Positions 43,559-53,857 are shown, numbered from the stretch's first letter. The stretch: DNA of 64,000 nt from Flavobacterium bernardetii (GCF_011305415.1 NZ_JAANOQ010000007.1:163218-227217); one strand, 5' to 3'. Translations and numbers: made by a program. The notes: generated by a model not told the origin, from the letters alone.

Positions 43559-46500
43559 ATGTTTAAACAGCTATTTCTTTTTTTATTTTTATGTGGTTTT
43601 TCTGTTGGCTTTGGTCAAGAGAAAAACAACGCTTACAAAACTAAAAAACTAGCGTATACAAATCAAGAAATTCAAATTGATACTTTAGCGTTAAATCCGA
43701 ATTCATTTAAAATATTCAACTTTGATAATCAAGAAATTGACACTTCTTTTTATTCCTTCAATTATCAAACCAAAAAACTAATTTTTAAAAAAGAATTTCA
43801 AGATTCTGTAAAAATAGCCTATTATCAATTACCAAATTTCCTAACCAAAACCTACACCATTTACGACGAGAAAAAAATTGTTCCCAATGAAAATGGGCGA
43901 TTATTGACTTTCTCAGAAAACAATAAAAAACCGATTTCTGCTTTTGATGGCTTACAAACTAACGGAAGTATTTCTCGTGGAATTACCGTTGGAAACAATC
44001 AAAATACGGTTTTAAATTCGAATTTAGATTTACAAATTTCTGGAAAAATATCCGATAATGTTACTTTAAAAGCCTCCATTCAAGACAGTAATATTCCTTT
44101 GCAAGAAGGCGGTTATTCTCAAAAATTGGATGAATTTGACCAAATATTTATTGAACTTTCTTCTAAAAACTGGAACGTTCGTGCGGGCGATTTATTTTTA
44201 GAAAACAGAAAAACCTCTTTTTTAAACTTTAATAAAAAAGTCCAAGGATTATCAACGCATATTAATTGGGGAAACACAACTAAAAACGATTTATTTTTTG
44301 CAGCTTCCTTGGTTCGAGGACAATATGCTAAAAGTAATTTTACTGGTCAAGAAGGCAATCAAGGTCCATATAAATTACGCGGAAATAGTGGTGAATTATA
44401 TGTATTAATTATTTCTGGTTCGGAACGTGTTTATGTGAATGGAATTTTGAAAGAACGTGGCGAAAACAAAGACTATATTATCGATTATAATGCAGGTGAA
44501 ATTATTTTCAATGCGACTTTTCCCATTACTTCCGAAATGCGAATTGTAATGGAATATCAATATTCGGATAGAAATTTTACACGTTTTTTAAGTTATGGTG
44601 GTTTCAATCACGAAGGTGAAAAATTTAGCATTGGTGCTTATGTATATTCGGAAAATGATGTGAAAAATCAGCCTTTACAACAAACTTTGTCGGAAGAACA
44701 AGTGCAGATTTTACAAAATGCTGGTGATGATACAACCTTAATGACCGCGCCTTCTGCTTATGAAGATTCGTATTCGGAAAATAAAATTTTGTACAAAAAA
44801 ACACTTATTGGTCCGACCGAAATATTTGAATTTTCAACAGACCAAACTCAAACTCTTTATCAAGTTAAGTTTTCTTTCTTAGGAAATAATTTAGGAAATT
44901 ACGTTTTGGCGAGCAACAACACGATTGGTAGAATTTACGAATATGTAGCACCAATTGCGGGAATTCCGCAAGGAAATTATGAACCCATTGTGAAATTAAT
45001 TGCGCCAACAAAAATTCAAATTGCTACGATTGTTAGTAAATATGCTCCATCCGAAAAAACAGAAATTGATACGGAAATTGCCATTTCAAACAACGATCAA
45101 AATTTATTTTCTGATTTAGACGATGCTAATAATCAAGGAATTGCATCTAAATTAAATATCAAACAACAGTTGTTTTCTAAAGGAATTAATGTACAGTCTT
45201 TTGCGAATATCAATTACATTCAAGAAAATTTCAAACCTATTGAGCGTTTATATAATATTGAATTTAACCGTGATTGGAACATTACTAATCCGCTAGGAAA
45301 TCAGGTTTTAATTATTGGTGGATTTCAATTTAATTCGGTTCAAAAAGATTCTGTAAAATGGCAAACTTTCGGGAAATATCAATTTGAAAAGTTAGATTAT
45401 TCTATCAATTTTTCTGGAAATAAACATGTTTTTCAAGCTGTTGCGAAGAACAAATCGGTAGTTTTTCAAACCCAAACTAGTTTGATGAATAGTCAAAGTG
45501 ATATTAGCAAATCCGACTTTTTCAGAACTCACAATGTAGCAAAATATCATTTTAAGAAAAACTATATTGGTGGAAGTTTTAGAAGTGAAAACAGTAAAGA
45601 ATTGTTAACTCAAACACAAACGTTAAGTAATTTTAGTCAGCGCTTTACCGAATTCGGAAATTTCATTGGTCGTGGTGATTCTACAGCAGTTTTTACCGAA
45701 ATTGGTTATTTAGCCCGACAAAATGATAGTTTGCAAAACAATATTTTAAAACGAGTAAATGCGTCATTTTCTACTTATTTGAAATCGCAATTGATTAAGA
45801 ATGACAGGAGAAATTTAGGGATTTTTATCAATTATAGAACGTTGAAATTTGCTGATGGTCATGCTACAGAACCTTCTATAAATTCGAGATTAAGTTATTC
45901 AGATTCGTTTTTTAATCAGTTGGTTCAAACCACCACTTTTTACGAAAATAATTCGGGAAGTATTGCGCAACAAGAGTTTACTTATTTAGAAGTAGATCCA
46001 GGACGAGGCGTTTATATGTGGAACGATTATAACAACAATAGCGTTCAGGAATTGCAGGAATTTGAAATTGCAACGTTTCCCGATTTAGCCAAATATGTGA
46101 AAGTATTTTTACCGAATCAGACCTTTATTCGAACCTATCAGAATAAATTGAGTCAAACCCTGACATTTAACGGAAATGCCTGGCAAAACGAAAGTGGATT
46201 TAAGAAAGTTTTATCGAATTTTTACAATCAAACTTCTTTAATTATTGATAAAAAAGTGGCTCGTAATTCTAATTCTTTCGAATGGAATCCGTTTTCTAAA
46301 AGTGAAGAAGATTTAATTGGTTTGAACAATAATTTTAGAAACAGTTTATACTTCCATAAAGGAAAACAGAAAAATTCGGTGACATATACGTACAATTCTA
46401 GTTCGTTGAAAAACCTGTTGAATTTCGGTAGTCAGGAAAATTACATCAAAAGTCATCAAGTGCAATATGCTCATTTGCTGAAAAAGTTTTGGTTGTTTCA

Positions 46501-46966
46501 ACTACAAACCATTACTTCCAATTCCGAAAGTATTTCTGATAGTTATGCGAGTCGAAATTTCAATATTGATGGTTTAGAAATTGCACCAAAAGTGTCTTAT
46601 ATTTTCTCAAAAAATGCGAGTTGGGATATTTTTTACGAAAACAGTACGAAAGAAAATACGCTGGGTAATTTAGAAAGTCTGAAACAAAATCAGTTTGGAA
46701 CGTCTTTCAATTGGAATACTGAAAAAGGATTTTCAATGAATGGAATTTTCACTTACATCAATAATGATTTTACTGGAAGTGCTTCTTCACCAGTTGGTTT
46801 TCAATTATTGGAAGGTTTACAAAACGGAAAAAACACGACTTGGCAATTTTTATTTCAGAAAAACATCACGCAATTTTTAGATGTTTCAATAAATTATAAC
46901 GGACGAAAATCGGAAACTAGTAAAACCATTCATACCGGAACGGTTCAATTAAGAGCCTTTTTCTAA
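43559..46966 (+). CDS. Large uncharacterised exported protein, probable outer-membrane barrel
   Basis: A 1135-residue protein with a signal peptide (1-19, SVGFGQ-EK). I do not recognise a named domain. The N-terminal 330 residues are strand rich and contain NGSISRGITVGNNQN, DLQISGKISDNVTLKASI, and a VYVNGILKERGENKDYIIDYNAGEIIFN segment near residues 285-325, resembling the repeated beta modules of SprA-like T9SS translocon proteins. The remainder consists of alternating polar/hydrophobic strands with aromatic ends and the terminus LRAFF, consistent with an outer-membrane beta-barrel. Its function is unknown. Full-length, unbroken. Confidence 0.8.
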   Translation: MFKQLFLFLFLCGFSVGFGQEKNNAYKTKKLAYTNQEIQIDTLALNPNSFKIFNFDNQEIDTSFYSFNYQTKKLIFKKEFQDSVKIAYYQLPNFLTKTYTIYDEKKIVPNENGRLLTFSENNKKPISAFDGLQTNGSISRGITVGNNQNTVLNSNLDLQISGKISDNVTLKASIQDSNIPLQEGGYSQKLDEFDQIFIELSSKNWNVRAGDLFLENRKTSFLNFNKKVQGLSTHINWGNTTKNDLFFAASLVRGQYAKSNFTGQEGNQGPYKLRGNSGELYVLIISGSERVYVNGILKERGENKDYIIDYNAGEIIFNATFPITSEMRIVMEYQYSDRNFTRFLSYGGFNHEGEKFSIGAYVYSENDVKNQPLQQTLSEEQVQILQNAGDDTTLMTAPSAYEDSYSENKILYKKTLIGPTEIFEFSTDQTQTLYQVKFSFLGNNLGNYVLASNNTIGRIYEYVAPIAGIPQGNYEPIVKLIAPTKIQIATIVSKYAPSEKTEIDTEIAISNNDQNLFSDLDDANNQGIASKLNIKQQLFSKGINVQSFANINYIQENFKPIERLYNIEFNRDWNITNPLGNQVLIIGGFQFNSVQKDSVKWQTFGKYQFEKLDYSINFSGNKHVFQAVAKNKSVVFQTQTSLMNSQSDISKSDFFRTHNVAKYHFKKNYIGGSFRSENSKELLTQTQTLSNFSQRFTEFGNFIGRGDSTAVFTEIGYLARQNDSLQNNILKRVNASFSTYLKSQLIKNDRRNLGIFINYRTLKFADGHATEPSINSRLSYSDSFFNQLVQTTTFYENNSGSIAQQEFTYLEVDPGRGVYMWNDYNNNSVQELQEFEIATFPDLAKYVKVFLPNQTFIRTYQNKLSQTLTFNGNAWQNESGFKKVLSNFYNQTSLIIDKKVARNSNSFEWNPFSKSEEDLIGLNNNFRNSLYFHKGKQKNSVTYTYNSSSLKNLLNFGSQENYIKSHQVQYAHLLKKFWLFQLQTITSNSESISDSYASRNFNIDGLEIAPKVSYIFSKNASWDIFYENSTKENTLGNLESLKQNQFGTSFNWNTEKGFSMNGIFTYINNDFTGSASSPVGFQLLEGLQNGKNTTWQFLFQKNITQFLDVSINYNGRKSETSKTIHTGTVQLRAFF

Positions 46967-46972
46967 AATAAA

Positions 46973-47002
46973 AAATCCCGATTAGAAAACTAATCAGGAT
47001 TT
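46973..47002. terminator. Hairpin between convergent OM protein and DUF6029 genes
   Basis: Arms AAATCCCGATTAG / CTAATCAGGATTT (one mismatch) around AAAA, between two convergent genes. The T tail is short, so it is a moderate candidate. Confidence 0.6.
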
Positions 47003-47022
47003 AAAATAGTGTATTTATTTTT

Positions 47023-48828
47023 TTAAAAAGATGTTGAAATTTGAATTCCTAAACCAGTACTAGGCGGAACAAATCGGCAAACTCCACCTGCACAAACTAA
47101 ACCACCACGTTGGCGACCATAATTTAAAGCGATACGAGTACTTCCTTTTTTATATGCTGTTCCGAAGTTGTAGAAATGAATATCAAATAAATCATTTTCA
47201 CTTATTGGATGTGTTTTTTCATCAAACCCATAATTAAACATATCCATTGCAAAAACAGACCAGTTTTCATTGTGGTTGTATTCAATGTTTCCACCAGCCC
47301 AGTTATTTCTATCATTATCAGCCCACATGTGTTCTAAACCAAAAGTAATTGATTTTGAACCTGATATTTGGTACGTTGATTCTGAAAAAACAGTATGAGA
47401 ATTTACTACATACTCTTTGAAAATACCTTGAATTTGTTTGTTATTAAAGTATTGATTGATGTATGTGAAAGACGTTTTAAAAGTACTAGATACCTTTTTA
47501 GTAATTTCAATATTATAATCAGAAAAATATTTATCGGTAGCTTGAAATAACTCCGTTTGATAATTTGGAATAGCTTCTCCAGCATTATTTATATATCTGT
47601 ATTTTGCTTTCAAATTGAACCAAGAAGATACATTTAAATTTATTTTTGTACCATATTTTCCTCCAAGTGCCGTACCTTTTTTGATGTCGTAGAAAATATC
47701 AAATTGTCCGCCAATTTCACCAAATTTATTCACATTTGTAGATTCGTCCATTACAACTTGATATTGCGCTTGGTACACATAAATGTTGGCTAAATTGGAA
47801 TGATGTTGTTTGGTTAAACTTGGTACGAAGTTTAATATTTTATCATTATAATTCACACTTGTACTTGAAAGTGTTGGATATGTATCTGGACTTCTTTCTG
47901 CTAATAATTGCATGTTTTCAACGCGTCTTAAATTCGCATCAAACCCAAATCCTTTTTTAGAATATCCAAAGTTTACTAACAAAGCACTACCTTCTTTAGC
48001 AAAATTAGTATCAAGTGCATTTTGTTTGATAATAGCATCACGTGTTTTAAAAACGTATTCTGTATTTAAGTAATAATTTTTTAATCCGAATTCAAATCGG
48101 TTAGAAAATAAACTAGTAGTTGATTCAAAGTTGTTAATCTCTTCAGGTAAACTTTCGTGTCTTGCCACAGCACTAAAACCATATTTAAAATCAAAAGCTT
48201 TAAGCTGAATTAGATTCCCTATGTTAATGTCTGTATTAAAACCATAAACATCACCTTTGGCTACGCGAAAACCAGTTCTAGCTCTACCATACAAAGCTGT
48301 TAAAGTAATATCATCAATTGGAGTATAAACAATTTTACCACCTCTTAAAGCATTGTTAATACCTAAAGCTCTGTCTTCCCAAGTTCTTAATGCCATTCCG
48401 CTTCCGAACTGCACATAATAATGACCTAAAGTAACGTCTAATTTTTTGCTTTTATAATTGGCGTAAAATGTACCTACATTTGAATGGTAAAACTCCTTAG
48501 CCGCATCAGAAAGTGACATTTTTGAGTTGTAATTCTTTAAATCTGTTCCTACAAATCTAGGATTAAAATTTAGTAAAGCTTCGTTAAAATAAGCCTCTAT
48601 TTGTGTTCCAAAGGTAAGTTTTCCGTAATTAAAATTAAGGTTTAAGTAATTATTTGAACGCAATGGCACTGAATCGTGTTGAATACCTCTGTTTTTATCA
48701 TTGGTATACCATTGTCCGTTTCCTTCATAACTTCCAGAAACTTTAAATTTTGTTTTGGTAGAATCTGCTTCTTGGGAAAATGCAAATATAGATGAGAATA
48801 AAAATGCGTAGGTTAATATTTTATTCAT
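47023..48828 (-). CDS. DUF6029-family outer-membrane protein
   Basis: A 601-residue exported protein with a signal peptide (1-18, IFAFSQ-EA). The mature part is dense in amphipathic strands with aromatic belts (LNLNFNYGKLTFGTQIEAYF, NVGTFYANYKSKKLDVTLGHYYVQFG) and ends in SF, consistent with a beta-barrel. It fits the DUF6029 pattern, whose role is unknown. It overlaps the TlpA gene by one base (TAATG), so it is translationally coupled to a thioredoxin-like protein, which suggests it may be maintained with, or serve, an envelope redox system. Confidence 0.8.
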   Translation of the reverse strand: MNKILTYAFLFSSIFAFSQEADSTKTKFKVSGSYEGNGQWYTNDKNRGIQHDSVPLRSNNYLNLNFNYGKLTFGTQIEAYFNEALLNFNPRFVGTDLKNYNSKMSLSDAAKEFYHSNVGTFYANYKSKKLDVTLGHYYVQFGSGMALRTWEDRALGINNALRGGKIVYTPIDDITLTALYGRARTGFRVAKGDVYGFNTDINIGNLIQLKAFDFKYGFSAVARHESLPEEINNFESTTSLFSNRFEFGLKNYYLNTEYVFKTRDAIIKQNALDTNFAKEGSALLVNFGYSKKGFGFDANLRRVENMQLLAERSPDTYPTLSSTSVNYNDKILNFVPSLTKQHHSNLANIYVYQAQYQVVMDESTNVNKFGEIGGQFDIFYDIKKGTALGGKYGTKINLNVSSWFNLKAKYRYINNAGEAIPNYQTELFQATDKYFSDYNIEITKKVSSTFKTSFTYINQYFNNKQIQGIFKEYVVNSHTVFSESTYQISGSKSITFGLEHMWADNDRNNWAGGNIEYNHNENWSVFAMDMFNYGFDEKTHPISENDLFDIHFYNFGTAYKKGSTRIALNYGRQRGGLVCAGGVCRFVPPSTGLGIQISTSF

Positions 48829-49310
48829 TATTTCAATGCTTTTAATTGTTCTAATAATTGACTTTCACTACCTGGAGTATGTCCGTTTTGAGCAAAAACA
48901 ATTTCACCATTTTTTACTACTGCAGTATATGGTGGATTAGAAATACCTAAACTTCTTTTAAAATCTTGATTGATATCTAAAAGAACTGAATAATCCCAAC
49001 CTTTACCATTTACTAATGGTTTTACCCTTTTATTAGTTCTGGCATCGTCAATTGAAACAGCAATGACTTCTACATTCACTTGCGATTTCCAATCTTCATA
49101 TACTTCACTAATAGCATCCAACTCTTGAATACATGGTGCACACCAAGTTGCCCAGAAACAAAATACATAAATTTTGTCTTTTTCGTTATAATCTTGAGTG
49201 GTAGAAACAGTAGTTCCTTCTAAATTTTTAAGCGATAAACTTGGTAGTTTTTTTTGCGAAAATCCTAATGCTGAAACAGATAGCATTACAGTTAAAATAA
49301 ATTTTTTCAT
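48828..49310 (-). CDS. TlpA-family thioredoxin-like protein
   Basis: A 160-residue exported TlpA/ResA-type protein. Signal peptide 1-18 (ALGFSQ-KK). Active site WCAPC in FWATWCAPCIQEL; cis-Pro in NPPYTAVV. TlpA-like proteins reduce or protect disulfides in the periplasm or outer membrane side of the envelope. Coupled to the DUF6029 barrel gene and divergent from the Omp28 lipoprotein gene, which itself has a CxxC. The preceding spacer to 49422 is AT-rich. Confidence 0.88.
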   Translation of the reverse strand: MKKFILTVMLSVSALGFSQKKLPSLSLKNLEGTTVSTTQDYNEKDKIYVFCFWATWCAPCIQELDAISEVYEDWKSQVNVEVIAVSIDDARTNKRVKPLVNGKGWDYSVLLDINQDFKRSLGISNPPYTAVVKNGEIVFAQNGHTPGSESQLLEQLKALK

Positions 49311-49421
49311 GGTTAGTTTGTGTTATTTGAAGCAAATAAAAGATATTTCTATCATTATAAAAAATTTTTTTTTATGTTTGTAACATAATTTTTACCCCAA
49401 ACTACTGAAAAACACAACCAT

Positions 49422-50246
49422 ATGAAAAAAGCACTACTAATCACCGCATCACTATTAGGTTTATTAAACCTATCCTGTATCTCAGATGACTGGGAAGATA
49501 AATCTGAAAATTCAACAATTGTGGAACAACCTATTGTTGGTAAATTTTTAAAAAATGTTTTAATTGAAGACTACACAGGAACTTGGTGTCAATATTGTCC
49601 AAGAGTTCTGCATGGACTTAATCAAGTTGAAGAGGAACATTTAGATGCTTTTCCAGTTTCAATTCACAGAACTTCTGGATCTTCAGTTGATCCTTATAAT
49701 TTTCCAGCTGCACCTTTAGAACTAACTATTGGTTTATCTGGTTATCCAACAGCAATGTTAAACAGAAAAACACTTTGGGATAATGAAATTTCAACTACAG
49801 AAATTAAAAACCAAATAAAACTAAACTCAGATTTAGGTATTGCTTTAAATTCTACTGTTGCTGGAGGAAATATAAACCTTGATGTAAATATAAAGTTTGC
49901 AGCAGATTTATCAAATTTAAAACTAGTTGTTTATATTTTAGAAAATGGATTAGTTTACGATCAAGTTAATGCAACTGGTTATTTTGGGGCACAAAACCCA
50001 ATTCCTTCTTTTACACATAATCATGTTTTAAGAACTTCTTTAACAGATTTAGTGAATGGTGAAGCTTTAACAGGAACAAATAATGGAGCTATAATAACAA
50101 AGAATTTTTCAATTCCTGTTCCTTCAAATGTATCTAATGCTAATAATATAAGTTTTGTAGCTTTTGTAATTGATGCTACAGGAAAAGCAATAAATGTTAG
50201 AGGTGCAGATTCAAATACTACACAAACTTTTCAGGAAAATCTATAA
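49422..50246 (+). CDS. Omp28-related lipoprotein with CxxC
   Basis: A 274-residue lipoprotein. Lipobox NLSC with Cys19. The Omp28 domain includes an apparent thioredoxin-like motif CQYC in TGTWCQYCPRVLHG and a cis-Pro-type segment SGYPTAMLNRK. Strand-rich C-terminal half (about residues 150-274) is a separate beta-sandwich. Related proteins of periodontal bacteria are surface exposed; a redox role is suggested by the CxxC but not shown. Divergent from TlpA-DUF6029, ends at a terminator. Confidence 0.85.
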   Translation: MKKALLITASLLGLLNLSCISDDWEDKSENSTIVEQPIVGKFLKNVLIEDYTGTWCQYCPRVLHGLNQVEEEHLDAFPVSIHRTSGSSVDPYNFPAAPLELTIGLSGYPTAMLNRKTLWDNEISTTEIKNQIKLNSDLGIALNSTVAGGNINLDVNIKFAADLSNLKLVVYILENGLVYDQVNATGYFGAQNPIPSFTHNHVLRTSLTDLVNGEALTGTNNGAIITKNFSIPVPSNVSNANNISFVAFVIDATGKAINVRGADSNTTQTFQENL

Positions 50247-50266
50247 CATCCTTAAAAATATGTTAA

Positions 50267-50292
50267 AAAAAGGTGCCTTTTGGTGCCTTTTT
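50267..50292 (+). terminator. Intrinsic terminator after the Omp28 gene
   Basis: Arms AAAAAGGTGCC / GGTGCCTTTTT; two G-T wobbles are needed in the stem around a TTTT loop, with the T run on the plus strand. Confidence 0.75.
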
Positions 50293-50304
50293 GTTTGAAT
50301 TTAA

Positions 50305-50334
50305 TTTGAATTAAATATAAATAGAATAAATTTG
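50305..50334 (+). promoter_or_regulatory. Promoter of the T9SS type B protein
   Basis: TTTG (50305-50308), an 18-base spacer and TAAATTTG (50327-50334). The start codon of the next gene (50353) lies 18 bases downstream, so start codons inside the box are excluded. Confidence 0.65.
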
Positions 50335-50352
50335 TTGAAAATAAACCCAATA

Positions 50353-53300
50353 ATGAAAAACTACCTACTATTTCTATCATTTTTTACTTTTTTCATAAGT
50401 CAAGCCCAATTAAGCAGCAAACACTGGTTACCACCATTGCATTCAAGAGATGAAACTGCCATTCAAGATCATTATATCTATATCTCAACAGCAGAGATTA
50501 CCCCATTTCAAGTAACAGTAACTACTGGTGACGGAACTCCAATTACGGGTTCCCCTTTCACTCTATCTCAAGCTACTCCTGTAGTGATAACTGTTGGAAA
50601 TGGACAACCTTCTAGTATGTTTTTAGACATTAGTGATGTAAATATTGTTAATAGCGACAAAGGATTAATTTTAGAAGGTCCAAAAGATTTTTATGTGAGT
50701 TTTAGAATGAGACACCAAAATCATGCTGAAACTTTAATTTCTAAAGGCCGACCTGGAATTGGTACGGATTTCAGATTAGGGAGTACACCACAAGGCGGAG
50801 AAGTTTCTATTAGAAATTTTGTCTCAAGTGTTATGGCTACTGAAAACAATACAACTATTACTTTATCAGATTATGATACGAATGTAGAATTTGTTTCTGG
50901 AGCTGGCTTCATTACAGATGACACCCAAACATTTGTTTTAAATGCAGGTCAATCAATTGTATTTAGTGGTTATGCAGATAATTTCAACAACTGGACTGGT
51001 TTTATTGGTGCTTCTTTAACAGCTACAAAAGACGTTGCAGTTAGTACTGGAAATGCTACAGGTGGAGTTACAGATAATGGTTCAGACTTTACATTAGACC
51101 AAATTGTTTCTTCTGGTCAAATTGGAACAGAATATATATTTATTGAAGGAAATGGATTACCAGAAATGGAATCACCACTAATAATTGCCAACGAACCTAA
51201 TACACAAATTTTTGTAAATGGTAATCCAGTAGCTGCAGCCACATTAAATGCAGGTGATTATTATTTAGTTCCTAATTCAGAATATCAAGGAGCAACAAAT
51301 AGAAATATCTTTGTAAAATCTTCAAAACCAGTTTTTGCGTATCAGTTAATTGGTGGATCATCTTCTAGTCCAACATCTGGATTGAACTTTATCCCACCGC
51401 TAAGTTGTTTTTTCCAAGAATCAGTTTATTTACCTGCAATTGATCAAATTGGAGGAAGTACATACACGGCTGATTTAATGATATTAACCTATTCTAATGC
51501 AACTATTACTATCAATGGAACCCCAATTAGTACTACACAAGCACAAACCGTATTAGGAAATACAGATTGGGTAACGTATAGAATTTCTGGATATTCTGGT
51601 AACGTAAATGTGGTTTCAACAGGACCATTAGCCGTAGGAGTATTTGGATCTAGTGGAGCAGCTGGTTATGCTGGTTATTATTCAGGATTTGGAAGTGCAC
51701 CACAAGATACACCGGTAACAGTTTGTTCCTCAATTACAACTAACATATTTGATGCCATTATAGGAAATCCTGGTCCTGGCGGAACATGGACAGTTCCTGT
51801 TGTCGGAGCGCCTCCAATAGTAGGAGATCTTTTTGATCCTGCAGTTAATATTCCTGGAGAATACACTTATTCGTTTACAAAAACATGTAATACTGCTTTA
51901 ACAAGTATTAGTGTAAAAGTTGATGTTACAATTCAACAAGCTAACAACGTTGGTACAAGTACTACAAAAAACACATGTAAAAATGCAGCTTCATTTGATC
52001 TGTTTCCTTTATTAGGAACTGGTGTTACTACAGGTGGAGTTTGGTCGCCAACATTAGCTAGTGGAACTGGCATGTTTAATCCTGCTGTTGATGTAAGTGG
52101 CTTATATACTTATACTATTCCAGCTAGTGGTGTTTGCCCAGCTTTATCAGCAACAGTTGATGTAACTAATTATGACATTCCAACTTTAGTACCAATTACT
52201 GATTTAAAAGTATGTGATGATGCAATTGACGGAAATGATACTAACGGACAAACCACATTTAATTTAGCTACTAAAACAATAGAAGTTTTAGACAATCAAA
52301 CGAATGTAACTGTAACTTATTATTTATTTCAAAGCGATGCAATTACAGGATTAAATCCAATTACTTCTTACACTGGACCAGATAGAATAATTTATGTGAG
52401 ATTGTTCAATACCCTTACAAACTGTTTCAATACTACTAGTTTTAATGCGGTTGTAACACCATTACCAATTATAAACAATCCAGTTACTTTAAAACAATGT
52501 GATGATAACACTGATTTAATTTCTGACTTTAATTTAACACAAGCGGATATTTTATTGTCAAGTCAAAGTAATTTAACTTTTAAGTATTATTTGACACAAA
52601 TCGATGCTCAAGGTGACTTAAATCGAATTACAAATGAAACAATATATACTTCTCCAAATAATGGTGTAGTTTGGGTTCGTATCGAAAACTTAAACGGATG
52701 TATTAGAACCGCACAAGTTAACTTAGTGGTTTCTGCTACTCAAATTCCTGCAACTTTTCAAAAAATTGTATTGGAAGAATGTGACGATTATATTAGTCAA
52801 ACCGATCCTGATAATGATGGAATTGACTACTTTGACTTAAATTTAGCAACGAATGATCCTGTGAATGGAATCTTAGCTCAATTTTCAAGTAGCGCAAATT
52901 TAATTGTTACGTATTATGAATCTCAGGCTGATGCTTTGGCGGAAAATAGTCCAATTGACACAACTAACCCAAATGGATACAGAAATATCGTCCCAAATCT
53001 TCAACAAATTTGGGTTAGAATTGATAGTAATATAAATAATGATTGTGTTGGTTTAGGGCAATACGTAGACTTAAAAGTAAATCCTTTACCCGATTTTAAT
53101 ATTCCAGCATTAGAAGTATTATGCGTACAACCTGGAACTGGAGCTGGAAGTTATTCAATTGACGCCACTCCAACTACTGCAGGAAACTATACGTATACTT
53201 GGACACCTACAAATCCAAACACAACAGCTGGACAAGAAAATGCGACTTTTATTGCTTCTACAAGTGGAATTTATAAAGTTGTAGTTACAAACACAGTAAC

Positions 53301-53835
53301 AACTTGTTCTAGAGAAGATGAAACAGAAATTTTAATTTCATCTGCTCCACAAGCAGTCGAAGCACAATTGTTATCCGAAGTTTTCGCTAGTGGTTTATCA
53401 ACTATTCAAGCGGTAGTTATTGGTGGATTTGGTACTTACGAATACAGTTTAGACCAAGTTAATTGGCAAACTAGTCCTGTATTTACCAATTTAGAAAATG
53501 ATATTTATACTATTTATGTTAGAGATATTAATGGATGTGGTGATGCGAATTCTAAAGCAATTACAACTATTTCGTATCCAAATTATTTCACACCAAATGG
53601 CGATTCGTACCACGATACTTGGGGTATAAAAGGATTAACTCCCGAATTTGAAGCGAGAATTTACATTTTTGACCGTTACGGAAAATTACTAAAACAAATT
53701 GATGCTTATGGTGAAGGCTGGGATGGAAAAATTAATGGCGAAATGGTTCCTTCAACTGATTATTGGTTCAGAATTGAATATAAAGAAGACGGTGTTCAAA
53801 AAGAATTTAAATCGCACTTTAGTTTAAAAAGATAA
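50353..53835 (+). CDS. T9SS type B surface protein with IgGFc-binding-like domain
   Basis: A 1160-residue surface or secreted protein. Signal peptide 1-20 (TFFISQAQ). N-terminal ~430 residues match the IgGFc-binding-like domain of Bacteroidota (ILEGPKDFYVSFR, LDQIVSSGQIGTEYIF). Next come Cys-containing Ig-like modules, including three ~95-residue units that begin with CDD near residues 619, 716 and 809. The C-terminal ~85 residues are the T9SS type B / gliding-motility-associated domain (SYPNYFTPNGDSYHDTWGIKG to FSLKR). Expected function is adhesion or surface structure; no enzyme site seen. Starts at ATG 50353; see its promoter. Confidence 0.88.
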   Translation: MKNYLLFLSFFTFFISQAQLSSKHWLPPLHSRDETAIQDHYIYISTAEITPFQVTVTTGDGTPITGSPFTLSQATPVVITVGNGQPSSMFLDISDVNIVNSDKGLILEGPKDFYVSFRMRHQNHAETLISKGRPGIGTDFRLGSTPQGGEVSIRNFVSSVMATENNTTITLSDYDTNVEFVSGAGFITDDTQTFVLNAGQSIVFSGYADNFNNWTGFIGASLTATKDVAVSTGNATGGVTDNGSDFTLDQIVSSGQIGTEYIFIEGNGLPEMESPLIIANEPNTQIFVNGNPVAAATLNAGDYYLVPNSEYQGATNRNIFVKSSKPVFAYQLIGGSSSSPTSGLNFIPPLSCFFQESVYLPAIDQIGGSTYTADLMILTYSNATITINGTPISTTQAQTVLGNTDWVTYRISGYSGNVNVVSTGPLAVGVFGSSGAAGYAGYYSGFGSAPQDTPVTVCSSITTNIFDAIIGNPGPGGTWTVPVVGAPPIVGDLFDPAVNIPGEYTYSFTKTCNTALTSISVKVDVTIQQANNVGTSTTKNTCKNAASFDLFPLLGTGVTTGGVWSPTLASGTGMFNPAVDVSGLYTYTIPASGVCPALSATVDVTNYDIPTLVPITDLKVCDDAIDGNDTNGQTTFNLATKTIEVLDNQTNVTVTYYLFQSDAITGLNPITSYTGPDRIIYVRLFNTLTNCFNTTSFNAVVTPLPIINNPVTLKQCDDNTDLISDFNLTQADILLSSQSNLTFKYYLTQIDAQGDLNRITNETIYTSPNNGVVWVRIENLNGCIRTAQVNLVVSATQIPATFQKIVLEECDDYISQTDPDNDGIDYFDLNLATNDPVNGILAQFSSSANLIVTYYESQADALAENSPIDTTNPNGYRNIVPNLQQIWVRIDSNINNDCVGLGQYVDLKVNPLPDFNIPALEVLCVQPGTGAGSYSIDATPTTAGNYTYTWTPTNPNTTAGQENATFIASTSGIYKVVVTNTVTTCSREDETEILISSAPQAVEAQLLSEVFASGLSTIQAVVIGGFGTYEYSLDQVNWQTSPVFTNLENDIYTIYVRDINGCGDANSKAITTISYPNYFTPNGDSYHDTWGIKGLTPEFEARIYIFDRYGKLLKQIDAYGEGWDGKINGEMVPSTDYWFRIEYKEDGVQKEFKSHFSLKR

Positions 53836-53857
53836 TCTAATTCACAAAATAAAAACA

